Source of the DNA: CAZAPG01 sp964486935
GTDB taxonomy: Bacteria; Chloroflexota; Anaerolineae; 4572-78; J111
NCBI GenBank assembly: GCA_964486935.1
Contig: CAZAPG010000004.1
Location: 1-64,000 of the forward strand
DNA length: 64,000 nt
Reading direction: 5' to 3'
The notes under the pieces were generated by a model. That model had not been told where the DNA came from and did no database searches. It saw only the letters and a program-made list of their open reading frames with translations. This document shows positions 15,596 to 24,121 of this stretch, piece after piece. A program made the position numbers and the translations under genes. Each line of letters starts with the position of its first letter. The stretch's first letter is position 1.

Positions 15596-16987
15596 ATGAT
15601 ATTTAAAGCACCAATTTTACTAACAATGGCCGTACTGATAATTTTTATATCGGCCTGTTCATTTGGCCAGGATCCAACGCCGGAGCCTGTCCCCGTAACC
15701 AGCGCTGTTCAGCAACCCAGGGTTGTTTCAGCCGAGGCTTTTGTTGTGCCCCAAAAAGAAGCCGATTTGGCTTTTGAAGTTGGCGGGCGCGTTGTTTCCC
15801 TTCCTATAGAAGAGGGCGACGAAATTAAGGCCGGCGAAATTCTGGCCGAGTTGGACAATGCCACCCAAAAAACAGCCTTAACCCAAGCTGAAGCCAACGT
15901 ATCGCAGGTAGAGGCTCAACTGGCCGAAGCTGCCGCTCGCCTGGCCGAGGCCGAGGCAAATTTGGCCAAAGTTAAAGCGCCCCCCACCCAACAGCAAATT
16001 GCCCAACTGCAAGCCGGCCTGGCCCGCGCCGAAGCCGTATTGGCTGAACTGGTAGCCGGCCCCACCAGCGAGGAAATTGCCCAGGCCCAGGCCGCCGTGC
16101 AAACCGCCCAGGCTCAACTTAACGAGTTGCTGGCCGACCCTCGCCAGGAAGATTTGCAGGCCGCTTCGGCCAGGGTCATGCAGGCTCAGGCCGACGTGCG
16201 CAAAGCTCAAACCGAATATGACCGCACTCGCTATGGCGACCCGCCCGACCGGGTGGTGGTTGGCGGCGAGCTGGAAAAAGCAACCCTTAACTACGAAGCT
16301 GCCCAGGCCGAGCTTGATAAATTAGTAAACGGCCCAATCGCCGAACAAATTGCCACGGCCCAATCCAGAGTAGTCGAAGCCCAGGCCGCGCTCAACAAGG
16401 TTCAGGCCGGCGCGTCGGCTGAAAAAATAGCGCAGGCCCAGGCCGATGTTGCCAGAGCCGAAGCCGACCTGGCTAATTTACTGGCAGGCGCCACCGATGA
16501 GGAAATTGCCATTGCCGAAGCTCAGGTAGAAACAGCCCTGGCCAGCATCGAAACTATCCGGGCCAATGTTGAAGCCGCCCAGGCCGGCGTAGAAGCCGCC
16601 CAGGCTGAACTGGATAAAACCCAGCTAAAAGCCCCCTTCGATGGAACCGTTGGCGTTCTCAACATAAATGAGGGTGAAATTGTTCAGGCTGGCGCCAACG
16701 TTGTTTCTTTGGGCGACACGTCTAACTGGCAAATTGAAACCGACGACCTGACCGAAATCGACGTGGTTGACGTGCAGGTTGGCGCTAAGGTAATTATTAG
16801 CGTTGACGCCCTGCCCAATCAGGAATTTGAAGGTACGGTTGTCAGAGTTACGCCCAAATCTGTTACCAAAGCTGGCGATGTAACCTACACCGTGTTAATT
16901 GATATCACCAAAGGCGATACATCGCGCCTGCGCTGGGGAATGACCACCTTTGTAGATATTGAAGCCGACCCTGGCATTGCCCGGTAA
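15596..16987 (+). CDS. HlyD/MacA-like adaptor lipoprotein with repeated coiled coil
   Basis: Adaptor (membrane fusion) protein of an ABC exporter. Seen: 463 residues; a lipoprotein signal with lipobox ISAC (Cys21); the first half of a lipoyl domain (about 55-90, ending IKAGEILAELDN); a long alpha hairpin (about 90-345) built from about six repeats of roughly 27 residues with the pattern xExIAxAQAxVxxAxAxL; then the second lipoyl half (LKAPFDGTVGVLNINEGE) and a beta-barrel domain (about 385-460). It is the first gene of an operon with a propeller protein, a phosphofructokinase paralogue and an ABC ATPase; the matching permease lies 8.5 kb on. A GGAGATAGGA ribosome site precedes the ATG. Nothing shows whether an outer-membrane partner exists. 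Confidence 0.9.
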   Translation: MIFKAPILLTMAVLIIFISACSFGQDPTPEPVPVTSAVQQPRVVSAEAFVVPQKEADLAFEVGGRVVSLPIEEGDEIKAGEILAELDNATQKTALTQAEANVSQVEAQLAEAAARLAEAEANLAKVKAPPTQQQIAQLQAGLARAEAVLAELVAGPTSEEIAQAQAAVQTAQAQLNELLADPRQEDLQAASARVMQAQADVRKAQTEYDRTRYGDPPDRVVVGGELEKATLNYEAAQAELDKLVNGPIAEQIATAQSRVVEAQAALNKVQAGASAEKIAQAQADVARAEADLANLLAGATDEEIAIAEAQVETALASIETIRANVEAAQAGVEAAQAELDKTQLKAPFDGTVGVLNINEGEIVQAGANVVSLGDTSNWQIETDDLTEIDVVDVQVGAKVIISVDALPNQEFEGTVVRVTPKSVTKAGDVTYTVLIDITKGDTSRLRWGMTTFVDIEADPGIAR

Positions 16988-17010
16988 CTTGACAACAGCG
17001 AGGTAAAATT

Positions 17011-18537
17011 ATGAGTAAGCTTATCATTTATGTGGCCCTGATTGCAGGTATCCTGTTCAGCCTGTCTGCGGCTGTCAGCAACCCTGTTCAGGCCCAGGAA
17101 AATACAACTACCGCCAGCGGCGCAGAAAGCCTCGACGCCGTTTTGGCCAAAGCTGCGGCCAAAAGTTTTCTGGTTGCCTTAACCCGGCCAGAGTTAGCCG
17201 CCGTTCGCAACTTCTATCTGCGTGACAATGTTAATGTAGAGCCGGTTTTGGCCGAGGTGGGCAATGTGTCCACTTACCAGATAATTGAGTCTGACTGGTT
17301 GACCCCCGGCGAGGCTTATCAGGTGACGGCCAAATTGCAGCCCGGCAACAAAGATATTGCTATCCGCGCCGGAAAATACAACGGCCGCTGGCAAATTGAT
17401 AATATTCAACTGCTTGCGGCTACGGCTGCAACCGGTTCCGCGGCCGCGGTATCAGCTACCCAGCAGTTACGCCCGGTTACAGAAAACGGCAGCGGCAAAC
17501 TGGTCTTTCAAACCAAAAGCGGCGGCGATATTTACATCATCAACGCCGATGGCACCGGGCTGCGGCGCGTGACCCACGGTATTGACCCGCAACTCTCGCC
17601 CGACGGTACGCAAATTGCCTTTACTCGTTGGGACCCGTTTTATACCCTGTACACCATCAACGTTGATGGCGCCAATGAAACCGCCTGGATGGGCAACAAA
17701 GCCAAAATGAAATCTGCCACCTGGTCTGCCGATGGCACTCGCATTGTGTTTAGCCATCTTGTATTTCTGGATGAAGGCGGCAAAGAAAAAATCAACCCGC
17801 AAAAGCTGGCCGAACGCGCTGCGCGGTCGGGCGAAGACTTCAACTTTCCCGAAATTCCCGATAACGCCAGAGGGCTTAAAATTGAAAACGGCATCATCGA
17901 ATACGTTATTCCGCCCGATGCCCACTGGTGGCTGGGGCAGGTTGACCTGACCAAAAACGAATACCAAGACCTGGGCACCGGTTCTCAATATAACTACGCC
18001 CCAAGCTGGCACCCTATCGACCCTAACCGGCTTCTTTTTAGGGGCGATAAAGGGATAGCCGAATTCAATACCCAGGCGCAAAGCGGCCGGCCCATCAGCT
18101 TTGATGACCGCGACCGGGGCGCAGTTGTGTACTCGCCAGATGGGGCTAAAATTGCCCTGACCTACTGGCAAGATGGCCACTGGGAAATTCATACGATGAA
18201 CGCCGACGGCAGTAACCGGCAACGGCTAACCGAAACGCCGCTGACCGTAATTGCCCAAAATAGCCGCAGCGATGTGTTTGTCAACGAAGAAGGTTACAGA
18301 ACCTTAAACAGAGCGCAGCCCGACCAGATGCCCAACCCCAATTGGAATAACGCCGCGCCGGTCTGGTCGCCCGACGGCAGCCAAATAGCCTTTTTAACCG
18401 ACCGCACCGGCCGGTGGGAAATCTGGATTATGAACGCCGACGGGTCAAACCAGCGGCCTATGTTTTCCAATGGCGCTTTGAACGGCATTGAGTTTGACTA
18501 CGCCGGCGTAGACGAGCGCATGCTCTCATGGCGGTAA
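17011..18537 (+). CDS. Exported TolB-like beta-propeller protein
   Basis: Seen: 508 residues with a Sec signal peptide (hydrophobic core about 5-22, likely cut after VQAQ), an N-terminal domain of about 120 residues without a recognised motif, then PD40/TolB-type propeller repeats with the signatures IYIINADGTGLRRVT, LSPDGTQIAFT, WSADGTRIVFSH, IHTMNADGSN and IWIMNADGSN. Known: such propellers bind proteins or ligands outside the cytoplasmic membrane. It follows the adaptor lipoprotein after 23 bp with its own GAGG ribosome site, so a role as an extracytoplasmic partner of the export complex is plausible (inference). No catalytic residues are recognisable. Confidence 0.85.
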   Translation: MSKLIIYVALIAGILFSLSAAVSNPVQAQENTTTASGAESLDAVLAKAAAKSFLVALTRPELAAVRNFYLRDNVNVEPVLAEVGNVSTYQIIESDWLTPGEAYQVTAKLQPGNKDIAIRAGKYNGRWQIDNIQLLAATAATGSAAAVSATQQLRPVTENGSGKLVFQTKSGGDIYIINADGTGLRRVTHGIDPQLSPDGTQIAFTRWDPFYTLYTINVDGANETAWMGNKAKMKSATWSADGTRIVFSHLVFLDEGGKEKINPQKLAERAARSGEDFNFPEIPDNARGLKIENGIIEYVIPPDAHWWLGQVDLTKNEYQDLGTGSQYNYAPSWHPIDPNRLLFRGDKGIAEFNTQAQSGRPISFDDRDRGAVVYSPDGAKIALTYWQDGHWEIHTMNADGSNRQRLTETPLTVIAQNSRSDVFVNEEGYRTLNRAQPDQMPNPNWNNAAPVWSPDGSQIAFLTDRTGRWEIWIMNADGSNQRPMFSNGALNGIEFDYAGVDERMLSWR

Positions 18538-18559
18538 CAGGTTATTGTTAAATCTTTCC

Positions 18560-18617
18560 AGGTTACGCGCTTCGCCTCCTGAGTAGCCCTGCGGGAGTGC
18601 TCAACTGCGTAAGCCCT
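18560..18617. repeat. Small palindrome-ended element
   Basis: Ends read AGG-TTACGC and GCGTAAGCCCT, imperfect inverted repeats close to the ends of the MITE-like element at 62.4 kb (TAGGAGTTACGCA and TGCGTAAGTCCTA). The interior can partly pair (GAGTA with TGCTC). Possibly a decayed relative; it lies between two operon genes. Confidence 0.35.
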
Positions 18618-18642
18618 GCTTTCAATCACTGTCGAGGTTTTC

Positions 18643-19884
18643 ATGAGCAAACGAGTTGGTATTTTAGTAGGTGGCGGCGATGTGCCCGGCTTAAATATGT
18701 GCTTAAAAAGCCTGGTTTATCGGGTCATCGATGAAGGTTTTGAGCCAATAGGTATCCGCAAAGGTTGGGAGGGACTAATAAAATATAATTATCACGACCC
18801 GACCACCTATGGCGATAATTTTATTGAACTTAACAAACCCATGGTCCGGGCCATCGACCGCAACCCCGGCTCCTTTTTACACGCATCGCGGATGAATCCA
18901 CTCAAAGTACCGCGACGACTTGTGCCCGGATTTTTACGCAAACCGGGAGTCGATACCTACGACCTGACCAAACATATCACCGAAGTAGTATCGCGATTGG
19001 GGTATAAAGCGCTCATCATTATTGGTGATGATGACATGCTGCGGTACGCGGCCCACCTGCAACGGCAGGGAGTACCCATTATTGCCATCCCCAAAACCAT
19101 TCACAATAACATTTACGGTACAGATTATACCATTGGTTTTAGCACCGGCCTGGCTAGAGGCGTTGCTTTTATTCACGAGTTGCGCTCGCTGGCCGGCTCG
19201 CGTGAGCAGAGTATTGTGGTGGAGACATTTCGGATTAATTCCGGCCTGAGCACCTTGATGGTTGGTTTTTTGGCCGGGGTCGACCGGGTCATTATCCCCG
19301 AAGTTGCCTACGACCCGGAAAAACTGGCCAGCCTGGTTCAGCGAGACAAATCGCTAAACCCCAACAACTATGCGGTGGTGCTGGTAAGTGATGGCTCGCG
19401 TATTGTGTCGGACAAAATATTAAAGTATACGCCGCACCTGTCTCCGCGTAGCAAATCAGAGGTGTTGCAGTTGATGACCGAAGAACAGGCCCAGGAAGCC
19501 AGAGCAAAAGAAGAGTTTGTTTTAGATGAAGTGGTAGAAACCGGCAGCAGTTTGGCCGGCAGCGGCATGGTGGTGGCCGAACTGCTGGCTCACCTGACCG
19601 GCGAAGAAGTGTTTATGCAAACCCTCACCTACCTGCTGCGTACCGGCTCGCCCGATGGTCAGGACCTGTTGGGTGCAACCAACTTTGCTATCCTGGCTGC
19701 CCGCCTGTTAAAAGCGGGCAAATTTGGCCGCATGACCGCCTACCAGCAACGCTACAACCTGACTGATGTTGATTTGAATATTGTGACTCAGGGAGTAAAC
19801 GGCGTTGATGTTGATAAAATGTATGATGCAGACAACTACCGCCCCAAGGTAGATTTAATTTGGGCCGCCCAACAAGAAGCGTAA
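18643..19884 (+). CDS. Phosphofructokinase paralogue lacking catalytic aspartates
   Basis: Seen: 413 residues aligning end to end with the intact phosphofructokinase at 8.4 kb (GGGDVPGLN; IYGTDYTIGFST; YDPEKLASL), so the fold is clearly retained. However, the GGDDT motif reads GDDDM (residues 128-132), and the PKTMDND motif reads PKTIHNN: the proton-abstracting Asp is His154 and the second Asp is Asn156. The MGR-like motif is TFRINSG. An insertion of about 30 residues (near 265-300) is rich in Glu, Ala and Gln. The frame is open and conserved, so this is not simple decay; a pseudo-enzyme with a regulatory or binding role is likely (inference). It sits in the export operon between the propeller and the ABC ATPase, 30 bp from the latter. 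Confidence 0.9.
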   Translation: MSKRVGILVGGGDVPGLNMCLKSLVYRVIDEGFEPIGIRKGWEGLIKYNYHDPTTYGDNFIELNKPMVRAIDRNPGSFLHASRMNPLKVPRRLVPGFLRKPGVDTYDLTKHITEVVSRLGYKALIIIGDDDMLRYAAHLQRQGVPIIAIPKTIHNNIYGTDYTIGFSTGLARGVAFIHELRSLAGSREQSIVVETFRINSGLSTLMVGFLAGVDRVIIPEVAYDPEKLASLVQRDKSLNPNNYAVVLVSDGSRIVSDKILKYTPHLSPRSKSEVLQLMTEEQAQEARAKEEFVLDEVVETGSSLAGSGMVVAELLAHLTGEEVFMQTLTYLLRTGSPDGQDLLGATNFAILAARLLKAGKFGRMTAYQQRYNLTDVDLNIVTQGVNGVDVDKMYDADNYRPKVDLIWAAQQEA

Positions 19885-19914
19885 GGCTGTAGCTGTTCAG
19901 GAGTAAGCAGAGCT

Positions 19915-20655
19915 ATGTCTAACAAACAAAACGGTAAAAATTACGATTATATCGTTCGCATTCAAGATGTGGTTAAAAGTTTTAAGGTGGGCGATGGTGA
20001 AGTAACAATTTTAAAGGGAATTTCGTTTGATGTAAAAGATGGCGAGTTTGTCTCCATTGTAGGACCATCTGGCAACGGTAAATCCACCCTGCTTAATATG
20101 ATTACCGGCATCGACCGCCCGACCGATGGCGACGTGTTGGTAACCGGGCGCAACCTCAACAACATGTCAGAAAATCAACTTGCGGCCTGGCGCGGCGAAA
20201 ACGTGGGCATCATCTTTCAATTTTTCCAGATGCTGCCGGCCCTCAGCTTGCTGCAAAATGTTATTTTACCTATGGACTTTGCCAATAAATACAGCCCCAA
20301 AGAGCGCCGCGAACGGGCTATGGATTTGCTGGAAACCGTTGGGCTGGCCGACCAGGCCGACAAACTGCCCAGCATGGTTTCCGGCGGGCAGCAGCAACGC
20401 GCCGCCATTGCCCGCGCGCTGGCTAACGACCCTCCCCTGCTGGTGGCCGACGAACCTACCGGCAACCTCGATTCTCGCACGGCGCAAGATGTTTTTGACC
20501 TGTTCAGCCGGCTGGTTGAGTCCGGCAAGTCGATGTTGATGGTAACGCACGATAAAGAATTGGCCCGGCGGGTGCCCCGAGTAGTGGAAATTACCAACGG
20601 AAAAATTACCCGCGATGAATATATTGGCGCGGGTAATAGCTGGACCGGCTACTAA
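19915..20655 (+). CDS. ABC transporter ATP-binding protein, LolD/MacB type
   Basis: Seen: 246 residues, a single ABC ATPase domain: Walker A GPSGNGKST (Asn where Ser is usual), Q loop in IFQFFQMLPALS, signature VSGGQQQRAAIARAL, Walker B LLVADEPTGNLDS and switch VTHDKEL. The sequence style is that of the LolD/MacB/FtsE group, which power FtsX-fold permeases rather than transport through a channel of their own. The only such permease in the window is the double-FtsX protein at 25.5 kb, and the adaptor at 15.6 kb completes a MacAB-like set. An AGGAG site lies about 12 bases before the ATG. Inference: energises export or extracytoplasmic mechanical work. Confidence 0.93.
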   Translation: MSNKQNGKNYDYIVRIQDVVKSFKVGDGEVTILKGISFDVKDGEFVSIVGPSGNGKSTLLNMITGIDRPTDGDVLVTGRNLNNMSENQLAAWRGENVGIIFQFFQMLPALSLLQNVILPMDFANKYSPKERRERAMDLLETVGLADQADKLPSMVSGGQQQRAAIARALANDPPLLVADEPTGNLDSRTAQDVFDLFSRLVESGKSMLMVTHDKELARRVPRVVEITNGKITRDEYIGAGNSWTGY

Positions 20656-20684
20656 CCGGTCAACCTATTTGGAAAGCGGCAAAG

Positions 20685-21323
20685 ATGACCTGTCAGCATT
20701 GTTGTAGCCTGGAATCTCTGTTTGACCGCAAAACAGCGATCAATGAGCTAAAGCAGTACCGCCAAAAGGGGCCGGCCAAAACCACCCAAATTCTCCTCAA
20801 TTTTATCAAAGCGCAAGGGGTTGAGTCCTGCTCGCTGTTAGATATTGGCGGCGGCATCGGCGCCATTCAACACGAGTTGCTAACGGCCGGAGCCTCTGAG
20901 GCTACCGCAGTTGACGCTTCATCCGCATATTTGGAAGCGGCCAAAGAAGAGGCGCAACGACAGGGCCACGCCGGCCGCACTCATTACCACTACGGCAATT
21001 TTGTCGATTTGGCTCCTCACATTGAACCCGCCGATATTGTGACCCTGGACCGGGTAATTTGCTGCTACCCCGACATGCCCCGGCTGGTTGAGCTATCGGC
21101 CCGAAAGGCCCGTAAAATATACGGGCTGGTTTACCCCCGAGATAGCTGGTGGGTTAAACTGGGGCTGGCCATAGTTAATTTTGGTTCCCGGCTCTTTCGC
21201 AAGCCGTATCGTTTTTTTGTTCACCCCACGCCGGCAGTTGATAATATCCTGCGCCAACAGGGGCTAAAGCAGATTTTCCACCGAAGAAGCTTCTTGTGGC
21301 AGATGGCTATCTACAGCCGATAG
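20685..21323 (+). CDS. SAM-dependent methyltransferase
   Basis: Seen: 212 residues, class I methyltransferase fold: motif I LLDIGGGIGAIQHEL, the acidic end of strand beta2 (AVDASSAYLE), motif IV region DIVTLDRVICCYPD and later strands ending in FHRRSFLWQMAIYSR. The N terminus has a MTCQHCCSLESLFD cysteine cluster. It shows some likeness to the ChlM/BchM group and to small hydrophobic-substrate methyltransferases, but no chlorophyll genes are present, so the substrate is open. Last gene before a strong terminator and 29 bp after the ABC ATPase gene, hence part of that operon. A role on a cargo molecule or on carotenoid products of the next genes is speculation. Confidence 0.85.
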   Translation: MTCQHCCSLESLFDRKTAINELKQYRQKGPAKTTQILLNFIKAQGVESCSLLDIGGGIGAIQHELLTAGASEATAVDASSAYLEAAKEEAQRQGHAGRTHYHYGNFVDLAPHIEPADIVTLDRVICCYPDMPRLVELSARKARKIYGLVYPRDSWWVKLGLAIVNFGSRLFRKPYRFFVHPTPAVDNILRQQGLKQIFHRRSFLWQMAIYSR

Positions 21324-21361
21324 TTACTTACCCATAGATATTCCACAACAAAAAATCTCAC

Positions 21362-21401
21362 AAAAGCCTTGCGCCATCAATTATCTGGCGCAAGGCTTTT
21401 T
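21362..21401 (+). terminator. Strong intrinsic terminator
   Basis: Fifteen perfectly paired bases (AAAAGCCTTGCGCCA and complement), nine-base loop, T-rich 3' arm. It separates the adaptor-ATPase operon from the carotenoid genes. Confidence 0.92.
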
Positions 21402-21440
21402 AATTTCATTTTCAGGATATTTTAATCAAACATCTATAAA

Positions 21441-21473
21441 TTGTCTATTGTAAACTTGACAAATAATAGACAA
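21441..21473. promoter_or_regulatory. Palindromic operator candidate in the carotenoid promoter
   Basis: TTGTCTATT and AATAGACAA, a perfect 9+9 inverted repeat with a 15-bp gap that contains the TTGACA -35 box. A dimeric regulator bound here would cover the promoter. The regulator is not identified; light- or B12-responsive MerR-type regulators are known for carotenoid genes in other bacteria, but I see no such gene in the window. Confidence 0.55.
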
Positions 21474-21485
21474 ATATGGTACAAA
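21456..21485 (+). promoter_or_regulatory. Promoter of the carotenoid operon
   Basis: TTGACA and TACAAA with an 18-bp spacer, about 75 bp before the crtB ATG, which has a GGAGG ribosome site. The weak -10 box fits a regulated promoter. Confidence 0.55.
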
Positions 21486-21560
21486 ATATAACACATTATC
21501 CTGACCTGTATCCACAAGCAATCCCCTAAAAATCCGTAATCTAAAACCCGGAGGAAACTT

Positions 21561-22565
21561 ATGCTCAATTTTCATTCATACGATTGGGAGCGCGTTTTAC
21601 TCTCGATGGCCTACGAAGCGTTCCATTCGCACCGGGCCGAAGGAGTAGCCATTGCTTACGACTCCAAATTTCTGAACCAGGCTTACGCCCGCTGCGATGC
21701 CATCACCCAAACTCACAGCCGCTCTTTTTCAATGGCCTCCCGATTATTGCCTGCCCCCAGGCGTCGCGCCATCCGCGCCCTTTACGCCTTTTGCCGCACC
21801 ACCGACGACATTGTGGACCACCCTAGCGGCAACACCCAGATGGCCCTGCAAAAATGGCGCAAACACGCCCTGAGCTGGAATCCTCCCGATGATGACGCGG
21901 TAGCCGTTGCCTGGGCCAATACCCGCGCCCAATACCAAATTCCCAAACGCTACGCCGAACAACTGATTGACGGCGTGGCCCGCGACCTGACCCAAACCCG
22001 TTACCAAACTTTTGAGGAATTGGCCGGCTACTGTTACGGCGTAGCCTCGACCGTGGGGTTGATGAGCATGCACATCATTGGCTTTCATAGCGATGCGGCC
22101 ATCCCTTACGCCGTTAAACTCGGGGTCGCCCTGCAACTTACCAACATTTTGCGCGATATAAAAGAAGATTGGCAGCGAGGACGCCTTTATCTGCCCCAGT
22201 CAGAACTTGAAGATTTTAACATCACCGAACAGGATATTGACCGCGGCCTTATCACCGCCAACTGGCGAAAATTTATGAAGTTTCAAATTGCCCGCGCCCG
22301 CCGCCTGTATACCGAAGCCTGGCCGGGCATTGACCTGCTGGCCCCCGAAGGCCGTTTTGCCATTGCCGCCGCCGCCGATTTTTACCGCGCCATCCTGGCC
22401 GATATCGAAGCCCATGATTACGATGTATTCAGCCGCCGCGCTCACCTGACCAAATGGGGCAAACTCCGCCGGCTCCCCGCTTTGTGGTGGCGCTCGCGCG
22501 TAAAACCGGTTAATCATCCGGCCCGGTTTGCGCAAGTCAACTTGAATTCACAAACAACGCAATAG
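21561..22565 (+). CDS. crtB: Phytoene synthase
   Basis: Condenses two geranylgeranyl diphosphates head-to-head to phytoene, the first step to carotenoids. Seen: 334 residues with both aspartate-rich metal/diphosphate motifs, DDIVD (in CRTTDDIVDHP) and DIKED (in NILRDIKEDWQRGR), the SFSMASRLLP start of the family core and the DGVARDL and YCYGVASTVG helices. Squalene synthase-like paralogues share the fold, but crtI follows after 8 bp, which supports phytoene synthase. GGAGG lies 6 bases before the ATG. The N terminus is about 40 residues longer than the minimal core. It opens a four-gene run crtB-crtI-oxygenase-permease. Confidence 0.95.
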   Translation: MLNFHSYDWERVLLSMAYEAFHSHRAEGVAIAYDSKFLNQAYARCDAITQTHSRSFSMASRLLPAPRRRAIRALYAFCRTTDDIVDHPSGNTQMALQKWRKHALSWNPPDDDAVAVAWANTRAQYQIPKRYAEQLIDGVARDLTQTRYQTFEELAGYCYGVASTVGLMSMHIIGFHSDAAIPYAVKLGVALQLTNILRDIKEDWQRGRLYLPQSELEDFNITEQDIDRGLITANWRKFMKFQIARARRLYTEAWPGIDLLAPEGRFAIAAAADFYRAILADIEAHDYDVFSRRAHLTKWGKLRRLPALWWRSRVKPVNHPARFAQVNLNSQTTQ

Positions 22566-22573
22566 ACAGAACG

Positions 22574-24121
22574 ATGGCAAGAAACAACGTGAAAAAGAAA
22601 ATTATAATTATTGGCAGTGGATTTGGCGGGTTGGGGGCGGCAGTTCAGTTAGCCGCCAAAGGGCACAACGTTACAATTTTTGAAAAGCGCGACAAGCTGG
22701 GTGGCCGCGCTTACCAGTATGAGATTAACGGATTTAAGTTTGATGGCGGCCCCACCGTTATCACCGCCCCCTATATATTCGACCAGATTTTTGAGGCTGC
22801 CGGTAAAAAGCGCCAAGATTATTTTGACCTGCTCCCCCTGGACCCTTTTTACCGCATTTTTGACTCCCAGGGCCGCTTTTTTGATTATTACGCCAGCTCA
22901 AAAGATACCCTGGCAGAAATTGAAAAATGGAACCCCGCCGATAAAGATGGCTATCAAAAATTTACCCAAAAAACCGAAGAAATCTTCAGGCGGTTTCACC
23001 CCTACACCGACCGGCCCTTCTTAAAACTCACCGATATGCTCAAAATTATGCCGGACATGATTCGCCTGCAAGCCTTTTGGGGAACCTACGGTTTTGTTTC
23101 TCGCTATATCAAAAACGACTTCCTCCGCCGCGTATTCTCGTTTCACCCGCTGCTGGTGGGCGGCAACCCCTTTGATACCCCCTCTATCTACACCCTGATT
23201 GTTCAATTTGAAAAAGAGTGGGGCGTTCACTACGCTGCCGGCGGAACCGGCGCTATTGTTGACGCCTTTGGCCGGTTGTTTGCCGAATTGGGCGGCGCCG
23301 TTTACCTGCAAACAGAAGTTCAGGAAATATTAATTAGAAATGGCCGGGTTACGGGGGTCAAACTGGCCGACGGCTCAACCCACACCGCCGACGCCGTAAT
23401 TTGCAACGGCGATGTAGCTTTTGCCTATCAGCATCTTATCCCGGAGCAATACCGGCGCAAATACACCAATCGCCGGCTGGCCCAAAAAAAATACAGCACC
23501 TCGCTGTTTGTAATTTACTTTGGCGTTAAACGGCGCTATCTGGATAGCAAACTGGCCCACCACAACATTATTTTGAACAAACGCTACCAGGGGCTGTTAA
23601 AAGATGTCTTCTCCGGCGCAGAATTGCCCGAAGATTTTTCTCTTTACCTGCATATGCCCACCAAAACCGACCCCTCAATTGCGCCGCCGGGCTGTGAGTC
23701 CTTTTATGTGCTCTCGCTGGTGCCTAACCTGGATGCCAACATTGATTGGTCTCAAATGGCCAAACCCTACCGCGATAAAATCATCAAATTTCTTGAGGAC
23801 AATTACCTGCCCAATTTGCAGGAAAACATTATCGCCGAGCATTATATCGACCCGCTGCACTTTCAAAATACGCTCAACAGCTACAAGGGCGCAGCCTTTT
23901 CGTTCAAACCCAGTTTGCTGCAATCGGCCTGGCTGCGGCCCCACAACCGCTCCGAGGAGTTTGAAAATCTCTATTTTGTAGGGGCGGGAACACACCCCGG
24001 CGCGGGCGTCCCGGCGGTGCTCTCATCCGGCAAAATTGCCGCAGAATTAATTGACCCACCACCCTCTCAAATGGTTGGCCGCGCAACCCCGTTAAAGGTG
24101 CTTGATAATGAGTCCGTTTGA
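22574..24121 (+). CDS. crtI: Phytoene desaturase (CrtI type)
   Basis: FAD-dependent desaturation of phytoene toward lycopene (or neurosporene) at the membrane. Seen: 515 residues; N-terminal dinucleotide-binding motif IIIIGSGFGGLGAAVQLAAKG followed by EKRDKLGGRAY and FDGGPTVI; central substrate domain; C-terminal FAD motif NLYFVGAGTHPGAGVPAV. All parts are intact and the length fits the CrtI family (about 490-510). The number of desaturation steps cannot be read from sequence. It follows crtB by 8 bp, and its end overlaps the oxygenase start by 14 bp, so translation is probably coupled. No lycopene cyclase gene follows. Confidence 0.95.
   Translation: MARNNVKKKIIIIGSGFGGLGAAVQLAAKGHNVTIFEKRDKLGGRAYQYEINGFKFDGGPTVITAPYIFDQIFEAAGKKRQDYFDLLPLDPFYRIFDSQGRFFDYYASSKDTLAEIEKWNPADKDGYQKFTQKTEEIFRRFHPYTDRPFLKLTDMLKIMPDMIRLQAFWGTYGFVSRYIKNDFLRRVFSFHPLLVGGNPFDTPSIYTLIVQFEKEWGVHYAAGGTGAIVDAFGRLFAELGGAVYLQTEVQEILIRNGRVTGVKLADGSTHTADAVICNGDVAFAYQHLIPEQYRRKYTNRRLAQKKYSTSLFVIYFGVKRRYLDSKLAHHNIILNKRYQGLLKDVFSGAELPEDFSLYLHMPTKTDPSIAPPGCESFYVLSLVPNLDANIDWSQMAKPYRDKIIKFLEDNYLPNLQENIIAEHYIDPLHFQNTLNSYKGAAFSFKPSLLQSAWLRPHNRSEEFENLYFVGAGTHPGAGVPAVLSSGKIAAELIDPPPSQMVGRATPLKVLDNESV

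Noticed and set aside
17467..18222. Open frame of 251 residues on the minus strand
   Set aside because: Antisense to the propeller gene; shadow of repetitive codons.
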